From assembly GCA_020832495.1 (NCBI GenBank), contig JAFIEP010000059.1:1-53619 (forward strand): a stretch of 53,619 nt of DNA, read 5' to 3'. Under the pieces are notes generated by a model, which saw only the letters and a program-made list of their open reading frames with translations, did not search any database and was not told where the DNA came from. Both the position numbers and the translations under genes were made by a program. Numbering within the stretch: position 1 is the first letter of the stretch; every line of letters begins with the position of its first letter. This DNA is from Acidimicrobiia bacterium. GTDB lineage: Bacteria > Actinomycetota > Acidimicrobiia > Acidimicrobiales > Acidimicrobilacustridaceae. Of this stretch, positions 41,454 through 53,120 are shown piece by piece.

Positions 41454-41459
41454 TAGGCT
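41454..41459 (+). promoter_or_regulatory. Putative -10 of the ROK leader ORF
   Basis: TAGGCT predicts +1 at 41466, one base before a GTG that opens a 32-codon frame coupled to the ROK gene. Confidence 0.4.
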
Positions 41460-41466
41460 CGTCGCC

Positions 41467-41565
41467 GTGCCCGCTCGACCCTCGTTGCTCCCGTGGCGCT
41501 CGACCCGCTCGCCGGATCACTCGCCGGATCACTCGCCGGATCATCGGCGCGGTGCCCTTCGATGA
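41467..41565 (+). CDS. Possible 32-residue leader ORF before ROK gene
   Basis: GTG at 41467, one base after a predicted transcription start, opens a 32-codon frame. Its TGA (41563-41565) overlaps the ATG of the ROK gene (ATGA). The product carries three SPDH repeats encoded by the 12-bp tandem repeat. No family known. Translational coupling of the kinase to this short frame is the likeliest role; it may equally be a chance frame. Confidence 0.35.
   Translation: MPARPSLLPWRSTRSPDHSPDHSPDHRRGALR
41508..41543. repeat. 12-bp tandem repeat, 3 perfect copies
   Basis: CTCGCCGGATCA at 41508, 41520 and 41532, just upstream of the ROK start and inside the short leader frame. Confidence 0.9.
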
Positions 41566-42470
41566 CCGCTCCGCTCGTGCCAGAGGTGCACACGTCCGAC
41601 GTGGCGCTGGCCATCGACATCGGTGGCACCAAGCTGGCGGCCGGCTTGGTCGACGGGTCCGGCCGGCTCGAGGTCTCCCGGCAGGTTCCCACCAGCGCGG
41701 AGGACGGAGAGGGGCTGTTCGCCGTCCTGGCCGGGCTCGTGGACGAGGTGCGGGACGAGGGGCGTCGGCGATCGCTGGCCGATCCGACGGTGTGCGGTGT
41801 CGGTTCGGGCGGGCCGATGACATGGGGAGGTGCGGCGGTGTCACCGGTCAACATCCCCCAGTGGCGCGGGTTCCCCCTGCGTGACCGTCTGGCCGACCGG
41901 GTGGGGTTGCCGACCTTCGTGGACAACGACGCCAAGGCCCTGGCCCTGGCCGAGGGTTGGCAGGGTGCTGCACGAGGGGTGTCGGGGTTCGTGGGCATGG
42001 TGGTCTCGACCGGGGTCGGTGGGGGCATCGTGCTCGACGGCCGCCTCCTCGACGGGGTCGACGGCAACGCCGGCCACATCGGCCACGTTGTCGTCGAGCC
42101 GGACGGACACCGCTGCGGCTGCGGAGGCCGTGGCTGTCTCGAGGCGGAAGCCTCGGGCACGGCCATCGCCGCTCGTACCGGCGCACCCCCCGCCGAGGCC
42201 AGCATCGAGGTCCGAGAGCACACCGGGCGGTTGGTGGGGCGAGCCGTGGCCTCGGTGGGTGCCTTGCTCGACCTGCGTCTGGCCGTGGTGGCGGGGTCGG
42301 TGGCGCTCGGCTTCGGTGAGGTGTTCTTCGCCGCCGCCCAGCGTGAGATCGACGAGCGGGCTCGGCTGGAGTTCGTCCGCGACTTGCGCATCGTGCCTGC
42401 CGAGCTGGGTGCCGAGGCGCCGCTGGTGGGCGCAGCGGCCGTCGGCTGGCGGGGCCTGGTTGGTGGCTGA
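41562..42470 (+). CDS. ROK-family sugar kinase (glucokinase-like)
   Basis: 302 residues. The ATP phosphate-binding motif VALAIDIGGTKLAAGLV is near the N-terminus. The catalytic base is in FVDNDAKALALAE. The zinc motif GHIGHVVVEPDGHRC-GCGGRGCLE is complete, so this is a ROK kinase rather than a repressor: there is no N-terminal helix-turn-helix. Glucose is the commonest substrate in the phylum. No ribosome-binding site is visible before the ATG; instead it overlaps the stop of a 32-codon frame. Confidence 0.9.
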   Translation: MTAPLVPEVHTSDVALAIDIGGTKLAAGLVDGSGRLEVSRQVPTSAEDGEGLFAVLAGLVDEVRDEGRRRSLADPTVCGVGSGGPMTWGGAAVSPVNIPQWRGFPLRDRLADRVGLPTFVDNDAKALALAEGWQGAARGVSGFVGMVVSTGVGGGIVLDGRLLDGVDGNAGHIGHVVVEPDGHRCGCGGRGCLEAEASGTAIAARTGAPPAEASIEVREHTGRLVGRAVASVGALLDLRLAVVAGSVALGFGEVFFAAAQREIDERARLEFVRDLRIVPAELGAEAPLVGAAAVGWRGLVGG

Positions 42471-42557
42471 CCGCCGGCGGGCCCGTCAGCGGACCGGCAC
42501 GTCAGGAGCCCAGCCCGCCGGTGAGCCGACACGACGGGAGCCCGGCACGTCGGCCGC

Positions 42558-42563
42558 TACTGT
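42558..42563 (+). promoter_or_regulatory. Putative -10 of a small gene
   Basis: TACTGT predicts +1 at 42570, one base before GTG 42571. Confidence 0.4.
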
Positions 42564-42570
42564 GGACGGA

Positions 42571-42927
42571 GTGATCGAGCACACGGCCGCTGGCCCCGCA
42601 CTCGTCGAGGCCCCGGAGCGGCCGAGTCCGAGCCAGGTCGGGCGCAGCGAGGGTGCCGCTTCCACACGAGGGCGTGGCTGGGGGGCAGTGGTGGCCGCCG
42701 TGGCCCTGCGCCCGACACTGTGGCCCACGGCCCTGCGCCAAGCGGTGGTGTTGGCCGAGCCGGGCTGGTGGCGTCGAGCGCCTCACATCCCCCGTCCGGA
42801 CCCGGCCTACCTGCGCTTCCGTCAGGTGACGGCCTATGGCGGGACGGGCGACGACGGTGCCCCGGCCGCCGAGGATGTCGTCACCTACCTCCGCTGGTGC
42901 CGGGCATGGCCGGCGGCCTCCCGCTGA
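42571..42927 (+). CDS. Small conserved actinobacterial protein
   Basis: 118 residues. The N-terminal 45 are variable; then RPTLWPTALRQAVVLAEPGW, WWRRAPHIPRPDPAYLRFR, TAYGG and DVVTYLRWCRAWP, which I recall as a pattern of small uncharacterised actinobacterial proteins. No membrane helix or enzyme motif. The GTG at 42571 is supported by a leaderless-type box; the longer open frame upstream is antisense-like inside the ROK gene. Role unknown. Confidence 0.7.
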   Translation: MIEHTAAGPALVEAPERPSPSQVGRSEGAASTRGRGWGAVVAAVALRPTLWPTALRQAVVLAEPGWWRRAPHIPRPDPAYLRFRQVTAYGGTGDDGAPAAEDVVTYLRWCRAWPAASR

Positions 42928-42928
42928 C

Positions 42929-42958
42929 CGTCCGCTGCCCGTCCGCTGCCCGTCCGCT
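42929..42958. repeat. 11-bp tandem repeat
   Basis: CGTCCGCTGCC twice (42929, 42940) and a partial third copy, between the small gene and the HNH gene. Confidence 0.75.
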
Positions 42959-42995
42959 CGTGACGAAACGCCGAGCGTCGTCGATCCGTCACCGC

Positions 42996-43001
42996 TAGCG
43001 T
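42996..43001 (+). promoter_or_regulatory. Putative -10 of the HNH operon
   Basis: TAGCGT predicts +1 at 43008, two bases before the HNH ATG at 43010. Confidence 0.45.
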
Positions 43002-43009
43002 GTCTGGCC

Positions 43010-43609
43010 ATGGCTCGGACCCTGGTGCTCAACGCCACCGAGGAGCCGTTGGCGATCGTCTCCGGCCGGCGCGCCGTGGTGCTGGTCCTCGAGGAGAAGG
43101 CCGACCCGGTGCACCTGACCGAGGACTATTGGCGTGCCGAGCGTCTGGCGATGGTCGTGCCGAGTGTCATCCGATTGCGGTACTACGTGCGCGTGCCCTA
43201 CCGCCGCCGTGCGGCGCTCAGCCGGCGCGGGGTGTTCCTGCGTGACGGTGGCGTGTGCCAGTACTGCGGACGGGCCGCGGAAAACATCGACCACGTCGTT
43301 CCCCGTTCCCGAGGGGGAACCCACACCTGGGACAACGTGGTGGCCTGTTGCGCTCGCTGCAACGGTGCCAAGCGCGACCGTCTCCTGTCCGAGACACGGA
43401 TGCGGCTGCGGCGACCGCCCGACACCCCCCGACACCTCAGTTGGGTGACGGTTGCGGTGGGCTGCGTCCCCTCGGCGTGGGCTCCCTACGTCGCCCCCGC
43501 CGCCGGTGGGTCCGACGCACGCCGAGATCGACGGTCACCGCAGCACGCTGCTGGGCCGGCCGAGCGGACACCACCGGAGTGGGATCCCCTCGTGGCCGCG
43601 GCCGGGTGA
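43010..43609 (+). CDS. HNH endonuclease family protein
   Basis: 199 residues. The first 70 residues (TLVLNATEEPLAIVSGRRAVVLVLEEKA) are typical of a widespread actinobacterial HNH subfamily. The nuclease part has zinc cysteines in CQYCG and CARC, the catalytic NIDHVVPRSRGG and TWDNVVACCARCN. The biological role of this subfamily is unknown. Its TGA overlaps the menC GTG start (GTGA). A chromosomal, mobile-element-free context argues against a homing function. Confidence 0.88.
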   Translation: MARTLVLNATEEPLAIVSGRRAVVLVLEEKADPVHLTEDYWRAERLAMVVPSVIRLRYYVRVPYRRRAALSRRGVFLRDGGVCQYCGRAAENIDHVVPRSRGGTHTWDNVVACCARCNGAKRDRLLSETRMRLRRPPDTPRHLSWVTVAVGCVPSAWAPYVAPAAGGSDARRDRRSPQHAAGPAERTPPEWDPLVAAAG

Positions 43610-44748
43610 CCGCCGAAGACCCAGCGGCGCTGACAGACCTGGCCGCGCCGACAGACCTGGCCGCGCCGACGACGCCCATCGCCCGGTGCGAGCTGTGGTT
43701 CGTCGAGTTGACGCTCCGTCGGCCGTTCCGCACGGCGAGGGACACGACCGATCACCGCCCCCTCACCCTGGTGCGGCTGATCGACCACGACGGTGCCGAG
43801 GGCTGGGGTGAGTGCGCCGCGCTGGCGGCGCCCGGCTACAGCACCGAGTGGGCTGACGGCGCATTTGTGGCGCTGCGGGACCACCTCGTGCCCGCGCTGC
43901 TGGCCGGGGTGACGATCGCCCCGGCCGCTGCCCCGATGGCGGCGGCTGCGGTGGAGATGGCCCGCGTCGACCTGGCGCTGCGACGCAGCGGTCGGTCGCT
44001 GGCGTCCCGAGTCGGGGCACGCAGACCGGCGGTGCCGTGGTGCGCGGTGGTCGGCCGCCAGCCGGACATCGATGCCCTGCTCGGCGTGGTCGGCGATCGT
44101 GTGGCCATGGGCGCCGCCATGGTGAAGCTCAAGGTCGAACCGGGGTGGGACGTCGTCGCGGTGACGGCGGTGCGCGAGGCGTTCCCCGGCCTCGACGTGG
44201 CCGCCGACGCCAACGGGGCCTACGACACACGGCCGTGGGACGCCGTGGCGCTGGCCGACGCCGGGATCGTCTACCTCGAACAACCGGTCGCACCGACCGC
44301 CGTGCTGCGCAGCGCCGAGATCGCCCGTGTCGGGGCGGCTCCCGTCGCCCTCGACGAGACGCTCGGCGACCCCGCCGGCGTGCGGGCGGCGTTGGCAGCC
44401 GGGGCCGGTTCGGTGTGCAACGTCAAGCCGGCCCGCGTGGGAGGGCTTGGCCCGGCGATGGCCTGTTTGGCCGAGGCGCGTGCGGCCCGCTCGCGGTGCT
44501 TCGTCGGTGGGATGCTCGAGAGCGGCCTGGGGCGGGCAGCAGCGGTGGCCCTGGCGGCCGTTCCGGGCTTCGACCTGCCCTGCGACCTGGGGCCCTCGGC
44601 GGCGTACGTCGACGACGACCTGACCGAGCCGATCCGCACCGATGCCTCGGGTGCCGTCGTGGTGCCCGACGGGCCCGGTCTCGGCCGGTGCCCTGACGTC
44701 GAGGAACTGCTGCGTCGCGGTGCTCGTCGAACGGTCGTCGAACCGTGA
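43606..44748 (+). CDS. menC: o-Succinylbenzoate synthase-like enolase-superfamily enzyme
   Basis: 380 residues. MenC dehydrates SHCHC to o-succinylbenzoate in menaquinone synthesis. Enolase-superfamily residues: KLKVEP (the KxK base), DANGAYD, YLEQPV and DETLGD as metal ligands, KPARVGGL as second base, and GGMLESGLGR. Members may also racemise N-acylamino acids, and no other men gene is in the window. Start GTG overlaps the HNH stop. The N-terminal LTDLAAPTDLAAPTT comes from an 18-bp duplication (43633-43668). Confidence 0.8.
   Translation: MTAEDPAALTDLAAPTDLAAPTTPIARCELWFVELTLRRPFRTARDTTDHRPLTLVRLIDHDGAEGWGECAALAAPGYSTEWADGAFVALRDHLVPALLAGVTIAPAAAPMAAAAVEMARVDLALRRSGRSLASRVGARRPAVPWCAVVGRQPDIDALLGVVGDRVAMGAAMVKLKVEPGWDVVAVTAVREAFPGLDVAADANGAYDTRPWDAVALADAGIVYLEQPVAPTAVLRSAEIARVGAAPVALDETLGDPAGVRAALAAGAGSVCNVKPARVGGLGPAMACLAEARAARSRCFVGGMLESGLGRAAAVALAAVPGFDLPCDLGPSAAYVDDDLTEPIRTDASGAVVVPDGPGLGRCPDVEELLRRGARRTVVEP
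43633..43668. repeat. 18-bp direct repeat at menC N-terminus
   Basis: ACAGACCTGGCCGCGCCG twice in tandem, lengthening the non-conserved start of the protein by six residues. Confidence 0.85.
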
Positions 44749-45488
44749 GCAGCCGGCGGCGCACCGGGGAGGGAGCGGACGGGCGACAGCTGCGGGCGAC
44801 GCTCCGGGTACTGAACGAGCACCCGGCCGCTCTCCACGAGCGGCCGTTCCCGTCAACGGTCCCCTCACGGGTCCCCTCGCCGATCGAGGTCGAGGTCGAC
44901 GAAGCTCAGGTGTGGTGGTGCCGACCGACGGTCGATGCCGTGGTGCTCGGCAGCACACAGCGGAGCCACGCCCACCACGTCACCCCTCCGCCCCTCGCAG
45001 CCACCGTGGTGCGGCGCAGCGGTGGCGGTGCGGTGTGGGTGCGCTCGCAGGCCCAGGTGTGGATCGATGTCCTCATCCCACGTCGGTGGCCCGGCTGGAG
45101 CGACGACGTCCACCATGCCTCGGTATGGCTCGGGGAACGGTGGGCGGCCACGCTGGGACGCCTCGGCCTGGCCGCCGAGGTCCATCGGAGCGGTGTGCAT
45201 TCGGACGAGGCGGGTCGCCTGGTGTGCTTCGCCGGACTCGGACCCGGTGAGGTGCTCGTCGAGGGCCGCAAGGTGGTGGGTGTCTCCCAGCGCCGGGCTC
45301 GTGACGGCGCTCGCCTGCAGTCGATGGCGTACGTGGGGGAGTTCCCCTCGGTGACCACGGCCGCCGCGCTCGGACCGCTCGCCGAGCCGCTGGGTGGCAC
45401 GGCCGCCCTCGCCGGCCTGCTCGATCGGCGTGCGGCGGCCCTCCCGCTCGCGGAGGACGTGCTCTGCTCCACGCTGACCGAGGAGGTG

Positions 45489-45586
45489 CTCGACGGCCTG
45501 CTCGACGGCCTGGTCGACGGTCTGTCCATCGGGCAGTCCGACAACCGCTCCGACAACCGCTCCGGCAACCGCTCCGGCAACCGCTC
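45489..45586. repeat. Two adjacent 12-bp tandem arrays
   Basis: First CTCGACGGCCTG x2 plus a variant (45489-45524), then CG(A/G)CAACCGCTC x4 (45539-45586). Together they encode the low-complexity C-terminus of the lipoate-ligase-like protein just before secA. Confidence 0.9.
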
Positions 45587-45632
45587 CGACGGCCTCGGTG
45601 GTGGCGCGATTCCCGGGGACGGAGTGCACCGG

Positions 45633-45638
45633 TACAGT
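45633..45638 (+). promoter_or_regulatory. Putative -10 of secA
   Basis: TACAGT predicts +1 at 45645, four bases before the secA ATG. No Shine-Dalgarno-like sequence precedes that ATG, in line with leaderless or nearly leaderless initiation. Confidence 0.45.
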
Positions 45639-45648
45639 GGTGCGCCAC

Positions 45649-48462
<2,814 letters not shown>

Positions 48463-48467
48463 GCGAC

Positions 48468-49610
48468 GTGCGCGACTTCTCCGAGAACCTCGGGGCCCTC
48501 CGCAAACGACTGGACGAGGCCGGCGAGTACCTCCGTATCGACGAGCTGCGGGCCAACCTGGTCCAGCTCGAGACCGAGGCCAGCCGACCGGACCTGTGGG
48601 ACGACCCCGACCAGGCTCGCAAGATCACCTCCGAGCTGTCGGCGGCCAACGACGACCTGGCGCTCCACGCCGAGCTGGAAACGATGCTCGAGGATGCCGA
48701 GACGTTGGCCGAGCTGGCTCGCGAAGAGGGCGACGATTCCGTCGAGTCCGAGGTCGACACCATCGTGGCGAACCTCGACCGGCGCTTCGGCGAACTCGAA
48801 CTGCGGGCGCTGTTCCGCGGCGAGTGGGACGATCACGACGCCGTGGCCGAGGTGCACGCCGGTGAAGGTGGCACCGACTCTGCCGACTTCGCCGAGATGC
48901 TGCTGCGCATGTACCAGCGTTGGGCGGAGCGATCGGGCTTCGGCTTCGAGCTCGACGACGTCACCCCGGGCACCGAGGCGGGGATCTCCTCGGCCACGTT
49001 CATCATCCGTGGCCGCCATGCCTACGGCCGGCTGCGCAGCGAGAAGGGCACCCACCGGCTGGTGCGCATCTCGCCGTTCAACGCCCAGGGCAAGCGGCAG
49101 ACCGCTTTTGCCGCCTTCAGCGTGGTGCCCCTCATGCAGGAGGGGGAGGTGGACATCGAGATCGACGACAAGGATCTGCGGGTCGACGTCTATCGCTCCT
49201 CGGGCGCGGGCGGGCAGCACGTGAACAAGACCGACTCAGCGGTGCGCCTGACCCACCTGCCCACCGGGGTGGTGGTGGCCTGCCAGAACGAACGCAGCCA
49301 GACGCAGAACAAGGCCAAGGCGATGCAGATCCTCCAGGCGCGCCTCGCCGACCTCGAGCGCCAGCGGCGCAGCGACGAGCTGGCGGCCATCGCGGGCCCG
49401 AAGGACGGGGCCGGCTTCGGCAACCGCATCCGTTCCTACGTCCTGCACCCGTACCAGCAGGTGAAGGACGAGCGCACCGGCTACGAGGTGGGTGACGTGT
49501 CCGGCGTACTCGACGGCGACGTCGACGGACTCATGGAGGCGTTCCTGCGGTGGGAGTCGGCGGGATCCACGGACACCGCCGATGACGTTGGTAACCTTTC
49601 TGCAACATGA
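48468..49610 (+). CDS. prfB: Peptide chain release factor 2
   Basis: RF2, 380 residues from GTG 48468. Terminates at UGA and UAA. Recognition motif SPF at 202-204 ([10 protein letters not shown]) and catalytic GGQ at 248-250 ([17 protein letters not shown]). The frame is continuous: the early in-frame UGA with programmed +1 frameshift, found in many bacteria, is absent. The stop overlaps the ftsE start (ATGA). prfB-ftsE-ftsX is the standard actinobacterial order. Confidence 0.97.
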   Translation: MRDFSENLGALRKRLDEAGEYLRIDELRANLVQLETEASRPDLWDDPDQARKITSELSAANDDLALHAELETMLEDAETLAELAREEGDDSVESEVDTIVANLDRRFGELELRALFRGEWDDHDAVAEVHAGEGGTDSADFAEMLLRMYQRWAERSGFGFELDDVTPGTEAGISSATFIIRGRHAYGRLRSEKGTHRLVRISPFNAQGKRQTAFAAFSVVPLMQEGEVDIEIDDKDLRVDVYRSSGAGGQHVNKTDSAVRLTHLPTGVVVACQNERSQTQNKAKAMQILQARLADLERQRRSDELAAIAGPKDGAGFGNRIRSYVLHPYQQVKDERTGYEVGDVSGVLDGDVDGLMEAFLRWESAGSTDTADDVGNLSAT

Positions 49611-50284
49611 TCCGTCTCGACAACGTCACCAAGGTCTACAAGGGCGACGTCCCCGCCTTGCGCGAGGCGAACGTCAACATCGACAAGGGCGAGTTCGTCT
49701 TCCTCGTGGGCGCGTCCGGCTCGGGGAAGTCGACGTTCATCCGCCTCCTCAACCGCGAGGAGGTGCCCACCGAGGGTCAGATCTGGGTGGCGGGCAAGGA
49801 TGTCAGCAGCCTCAGTTCCTCCAAGGTCCCGTTCCTGCGACGGAACCTCGGCTGCGTGTTCCAGGACTACAAGCTGCTCACCAACAAGACCGTGACCGAG
49901 AACGTGGCCTTTGCGCTCGAGGTCATCGGCCGACCGAAGTCGGTCATCCGCTCGCAGGTGCCGGCCATCTTGGAGCTGGTGGGCCTGGCCGACAAGGCTC
50001 GCAGCTTCCCCCACGAGCTCTCCGGTGGCGAGCAGCAGCGGGTCTCGATCGCCCGGGCCTTCGTCAACCGACCCCTGATCCTCCTGGCCGACGAACCCAC
50101 CGGGAACCTCGACCCGGCTACGTCGGTGGGCATCATGCGCTTGCTCGAACGCATCAACAAGACTGGCACGACGGTGGTGATGGCCACCCACGACCGGTCG
50201 ATCGTGGACAAGATGCGTCGCCGGGTGATCGAACTCGAACGCGGCAGCATCATCCGAGACCAGGCCCGCGGGGTCTACGAGTGA
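49607..50284 (+). CDS. ftsE: Cell division ATP-binding protein FtsE
   Basis: ABC ATPase that with FtsX activates peptidoglycan hydrolases at the septum. 225 residues: Walker [10 protein letters not shown] (35-43), Q-loop VFQDYKLL, signature [14 protein letters not shown], Walker [16 protein letters not shown]-loop ATHD. Its ATG lies in the prfB stop. A 112-bp gap separates it from ftsX, wider than the usual overlap. Confidence 0.97.
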   Translation: MIRLDNVTKVYKGDVPALREANVNIDKGEFVFLVGASGSGKSTFIRLLNREEVPTEGQIWVAGKDVSSLSSSKVPFLRRNLGCVFQDYKLLTNKTVTENVAFALEVIGRPKSVIRSQVPAILELVGLADKARSFPHELSGGEQQRVSIARAFVNRPLILLADEPTGNLDPATSVGIMRLLERINKTGTTVVMATHDRSIVDKMRRRVIELERGSIIRDQARGVYE

Positions 50285-50396
50285 TCCCTCCCGACAACGA
50301 AGCCTGCACCCCCAGCGCGGCGGCATTCCGCTCCGGCCGATCGTGCTGCCACCCGAGCGCCACGGCGCCACGACTCCGGTGAACGACTGACCTCAC

Positions 50397-51290
50397 ATGG
50401 CACTTCGACTCGACTACACGGTCCGCGAGACCGCCAAGAACGTCCAACGCAACGTGGTCATCACGGTGGCGTCGGTGCTCTGCGTGTCCGTCTCGTTGGC
50501 ACTGGTCGGCTTCGCGCTGATGGCCCGCCAAGGAGTCGAGCGCGCCACGGGCTACTGGCAGGGCGACATCCAGTTCATCGTGTGGATGAACGTGGAGTCG
50601 ACGAGCGATCAGATCGAAGGGATCTCCCGCAGCCTCGACGAGAACCGCGGTGTCGAGGATCTGACGTTCTTCGATCAGGAGGCTGCGTACGAGGAGTTTC
50701 TGGATCTGTTCGCCGACACCCCCGAGATGGCCGAGACCGTGACAGCGGCCGATCTCCCGCCGTCGTTCCGGGTGGTGCCGGTCGACAAATCACCTGAGGC
50801 GGTGGCCGAACTGGTCAGCCAGTACCAGGGCCAGCCGGGGGTGATGCGCGTCAGCACGGCCACCGAGGCCATCGAGGCCATCCAGGCCATCAGCAACTTC
50901 TTGACGAGCGTGGGCTTGGCGGTGGCGGTCATCCTGCTCGTGGTGGCGGTGCTCATCATCCTGACCACCATCCAGTTGGCCATCTACACCCGCCGGCGGG
51001 AGATCGAGGTGATGCGCCTCGTCGGGGCATCGAACTCCTTCATCCGCATCCCGTTCATGCTCGAAGGACTGTTGCAGGGACTCGTGGGTGCGGTGCTGGC
51101 CATCGGCGCCTTGGCTATATTCAAACCGTTCTTTGAGGATTCGCTGCCTGCGGAGGAGTTGCCGCTGTTCAGCGAACTCACGTTCAGCAGTGTGGAGATG
51201 TTCGGGACCTACCTGTTCCTCACCTCGGTGGGGATCCTGGTGGGCACGGTGGCGGCCGCAATTGCGGTGTCGTACTTCCTCGACACCTGA
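50397..51290 (+). CDS. ftsX: Cell division protein FtsX
   Basis: Membrane partner of FtsE, 297 residues. First helix (VVITVASVLCVSVSLALVGFAL), an extracytoplasmic loop of about 120 residues that contacts hydrolases, then three helices (VAVILLVVAVLIILTTIQL; LQGLVGAVLAIGALAIF; YLFLTSVGILVGTVAAAIAV). The EVMRLVGAS coupling helix is present. Next comes an M23 peptidase with coiled coils, the expected FtsEX-regulated hydrolase or activator. Confidence 0.96.
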   Translation: MALRLDYTVRETAKNVQRNVVITVASVLCVSVSLALVGFALMARQGVERATGYWQGDIQFIVWMNVESTSDQIEGISRSLDENRGVEDLTFFDQEAAYEEFLDLFADTPEMAETVTAADLPPSFRVVPVDKSPEAVAELVSQYQGQPGVMRVSTATEAIEAIQAISNFLTSVGLAVAVILLVVAVLIILTTIQLAIYTRRREIEVMRLVGASNSFIRIPFMLEGLLQGLVGAVLAIGALAIFKPFFEDSLPAEELPLFSELTFSSVEMFGTYLFLTSVGILVGTVAAAIAVSYFLDT

Positions 51291-51557
51291 CCGTTTCTCG
51301 AGGTGTGTTCCGTGGGGCCTTGGCCGTGGCGTGTGTGCCGTGAGTCTCAGTCCGTCGCTGCCCCCTGGCCACGGCTCCTTCCTGGCAGTGCCGTGGTGTG
51401 TGTTCGAGCCCGCTGGGGGGGTTCGTTGCGGCCTGCCTGCGCTTCCGTTGCACCGAGGCGTAGATTGAGCCGATCGTCGCTGGTCCAGCGTCGAACCCGC
51501 TACTCCGATCCGACCTGACCTTTGTCAGGGATCACCCATGCTTGGGAGCGCCACCGA

Positions 51558-53114
51558 ATGGTTGGGGGACCATCACGTCGAGCACCGTCGTCGGCACCGT
51601 CGTCGGCACCGTCGATCGGTCTGACGCGCCGCGCCTCCAGGGGGCGTCCTGTTGGAACTCGCCGTCGGGCAGCGGTTGCGGTCGTGATCGCCGTCGTGCT
51701 CACGCTGGTCGCTGGCCCCCCGGGTCTGCCGGCTGCCGGGCAGGACCCGACCACTGTGCCGCCTCCACCCCCGACCCCGCCGGTGAGTGAGCCGACCACC
51801 ACGACGTCGATACCGGTGGAGCCGATCGATCCGCCCCCGACATCAGCGCCGCCGACGACGTCGACCACGTCGACGACCGAGCCACCCGGCGAGGGACCTG
51901 ACGAGGGGGAGGAGCCTGGCGACGACCCGGTGCTGGAGGTCCCCCCGGACGCCGAACCGCCGCCCCTGCCGCCGGTGCCCCCAGGACTCACCCCCGATCG
52001 CGCCGCCATCCTCGAGGAGCTGCGGAGCGACTTCGAAGGGGCGACAGCCGACGAACTGGAGTTCTTCGGGCGCCTGTTGGCCGCCCAGACCCTCGCAGAG
52101 AACCTGGCTGGCGAGATCGAACTCCTCGACGGCGACCTCATGACACTGGCCCGGCAACTCGACGAGGCACAGCGTCGGCTCGACGAGGTGGAAGCCCGAC
52201 TGGCCGCCACCCGTGAGCGTCTCGCCGAACTCGACCGACAACTCGACGAGTCCAACGAGTTGCTGCGTCGTCGGGCCGTCGACGTGTATGTGACTGGCGG
52301 TGCAGGTCGCAGCTCGGCAATCGCCTTCCTGCGCTCGGCCGACGCCAACGAAGCCGACCTGGTGTTGACCTACTCCGCTGTCATCCTCGGCGATCAGCAG
52401 GACGTCATCGACCGGTACCGACGCCTCCGCGACGACGCCGAGGAGGAGCGACGGCGCGAACAGGCCGAGGTGGCCGAGGCTCGTGCCGCTCGGGACGACG
52501 TCGATGTTCGGCGGCTCGAGCTGCAGGAGCGTCGAGACGCTCAAGAACGAGCACGTGGCCTCGTACTCATGTCGGCCACGGAGAACGAGGGCTTGCTCGC
52601 CGAGGCGTCGCAGCGTCGCACCGAGTTCGAGCGGCGCATCGCTGCCGTCGCCGCCGTGTCCGATGGCATCGCTGGCACCCTGCGAGCGCTCCAGGAGGGC
52701 CAGAGACCGCCCCCGATCTCGACGGGGATCTTCCAGTCGCCACTGGCCAACATGCGGATCACCTCGCCGTTCGGGCCGCGTGTGCACCCGATCTACGGGA
52801 TCGCGCGGATGCACAACGGTGTCGATCTCGCTGGTTCCATGGGAACCCCGATCCTGGCGGCGGGTGACGGCGTCGTGGTCTTCGCCGAGAACCAAGGCGG
52901 CTACGGACTCACGGTGGTCATCGATCATGGCAACACGTTGGGCACCCTGTATGCCCACATGAGCTCGTTCGCCGTTCGGCCCGGCGACATCGTGTCGGCG
53001 GGCGACGTCCTCGGAGGTGTTGGTTCGACTGGCCTGTCGACCGGGCCGCACCTGCACTTCGAAGTGCGGATCCTGGGTCAGCCGGTCAACCCGATGCCGT
53101 ACCTGGGAGGCTGA
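51558..53114 (+). CDS. Coiled-coil M23 (LytM) peptidase, EnvC-like
   Basis: 518 residues. Basic signal region with VAVVIAVVLTLVAGPPG, a long Pro/Thr/Glu-rich linker, two coiled-coil stretches (about 180-260 and 285-365), then a C-terminal LytM domain. Zinc ligands look intact: HNGVDLA and HLHFEVR with ITSPFGPRVHP and AHMSSFAVRPGD. So it may be an active endopeptidase, unlike E. coli EnvC, which lacks these residues. Placed after ftsEX, as in many actinobacteria. ATG 51558 is chosen (GGGAG 9 bases upstream); TTG 51522 is the alternative. Confidence 0.9.
   Translation: MVGGPSRRAPSSAPSSAPSIGLTRRASRGRPVGTRRRAAVAVVIAVVLTLVAGPPGLPAAGQDPTTVPPPPPTPPVSEPTTTTSIPVEPIDPPPTSAPPTTSTTSTTEPPGEGPDEGEEPGDDPVLEVPPDAEPPPLPPVPPGLTPDRAAILEELRSDFEGATADELEFFGRLLAAQTLAENLAGEIELLDGDLMTLARQLDEAQRRLDEVEARLAATRERLAELDRQLDESNELLRRRAVDVYVTGGAGRSSAIAFLRSADANEADLVLTYSAVILGDQQDVIDRYRRLRDDAEEERRREQAEVAEARAARDDVDVRRLELQERRDAQERARGLVLMSATENEGLLAEASQRRTEFERRIAAVAAVSDGIAGTLRALQEGQRPPPISTGIFQSPLANMRITSPFGPRVHPIYGIARMHNGVDLAGSMGTPILAAGDGVVVFAENQGGYGLTVVIDHGNTLGTLYAHMSSFAVRPGDIVSAGDVLGGVGSTGLSTGPHLHFEVRILGQPVNPMPYLGG
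51583..51612. repeat. 12-bp tandem repeat at M23 N-terminus
   Basis: CACCGTCGTCGG twice and a partial third copy, coding the Ala-Pro-Ser-Ser repeats near the start of the M23 protein. Confidence 0.75.
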
Positions 53115-53120
53115 GCTGCT

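Noticed and set aside
43010-43609. HNH gene as a homing or mobile nuclease
   Set aside because: It belongs to a stable actinobacterial subfamily, is coupled to menC and has no mobile-element neighbours.
48468-48600. Programmed frameshift in prfB
   Set aside because: The frame is uninterrupted; no early in-frame UGA and no CUUUGA slip site.
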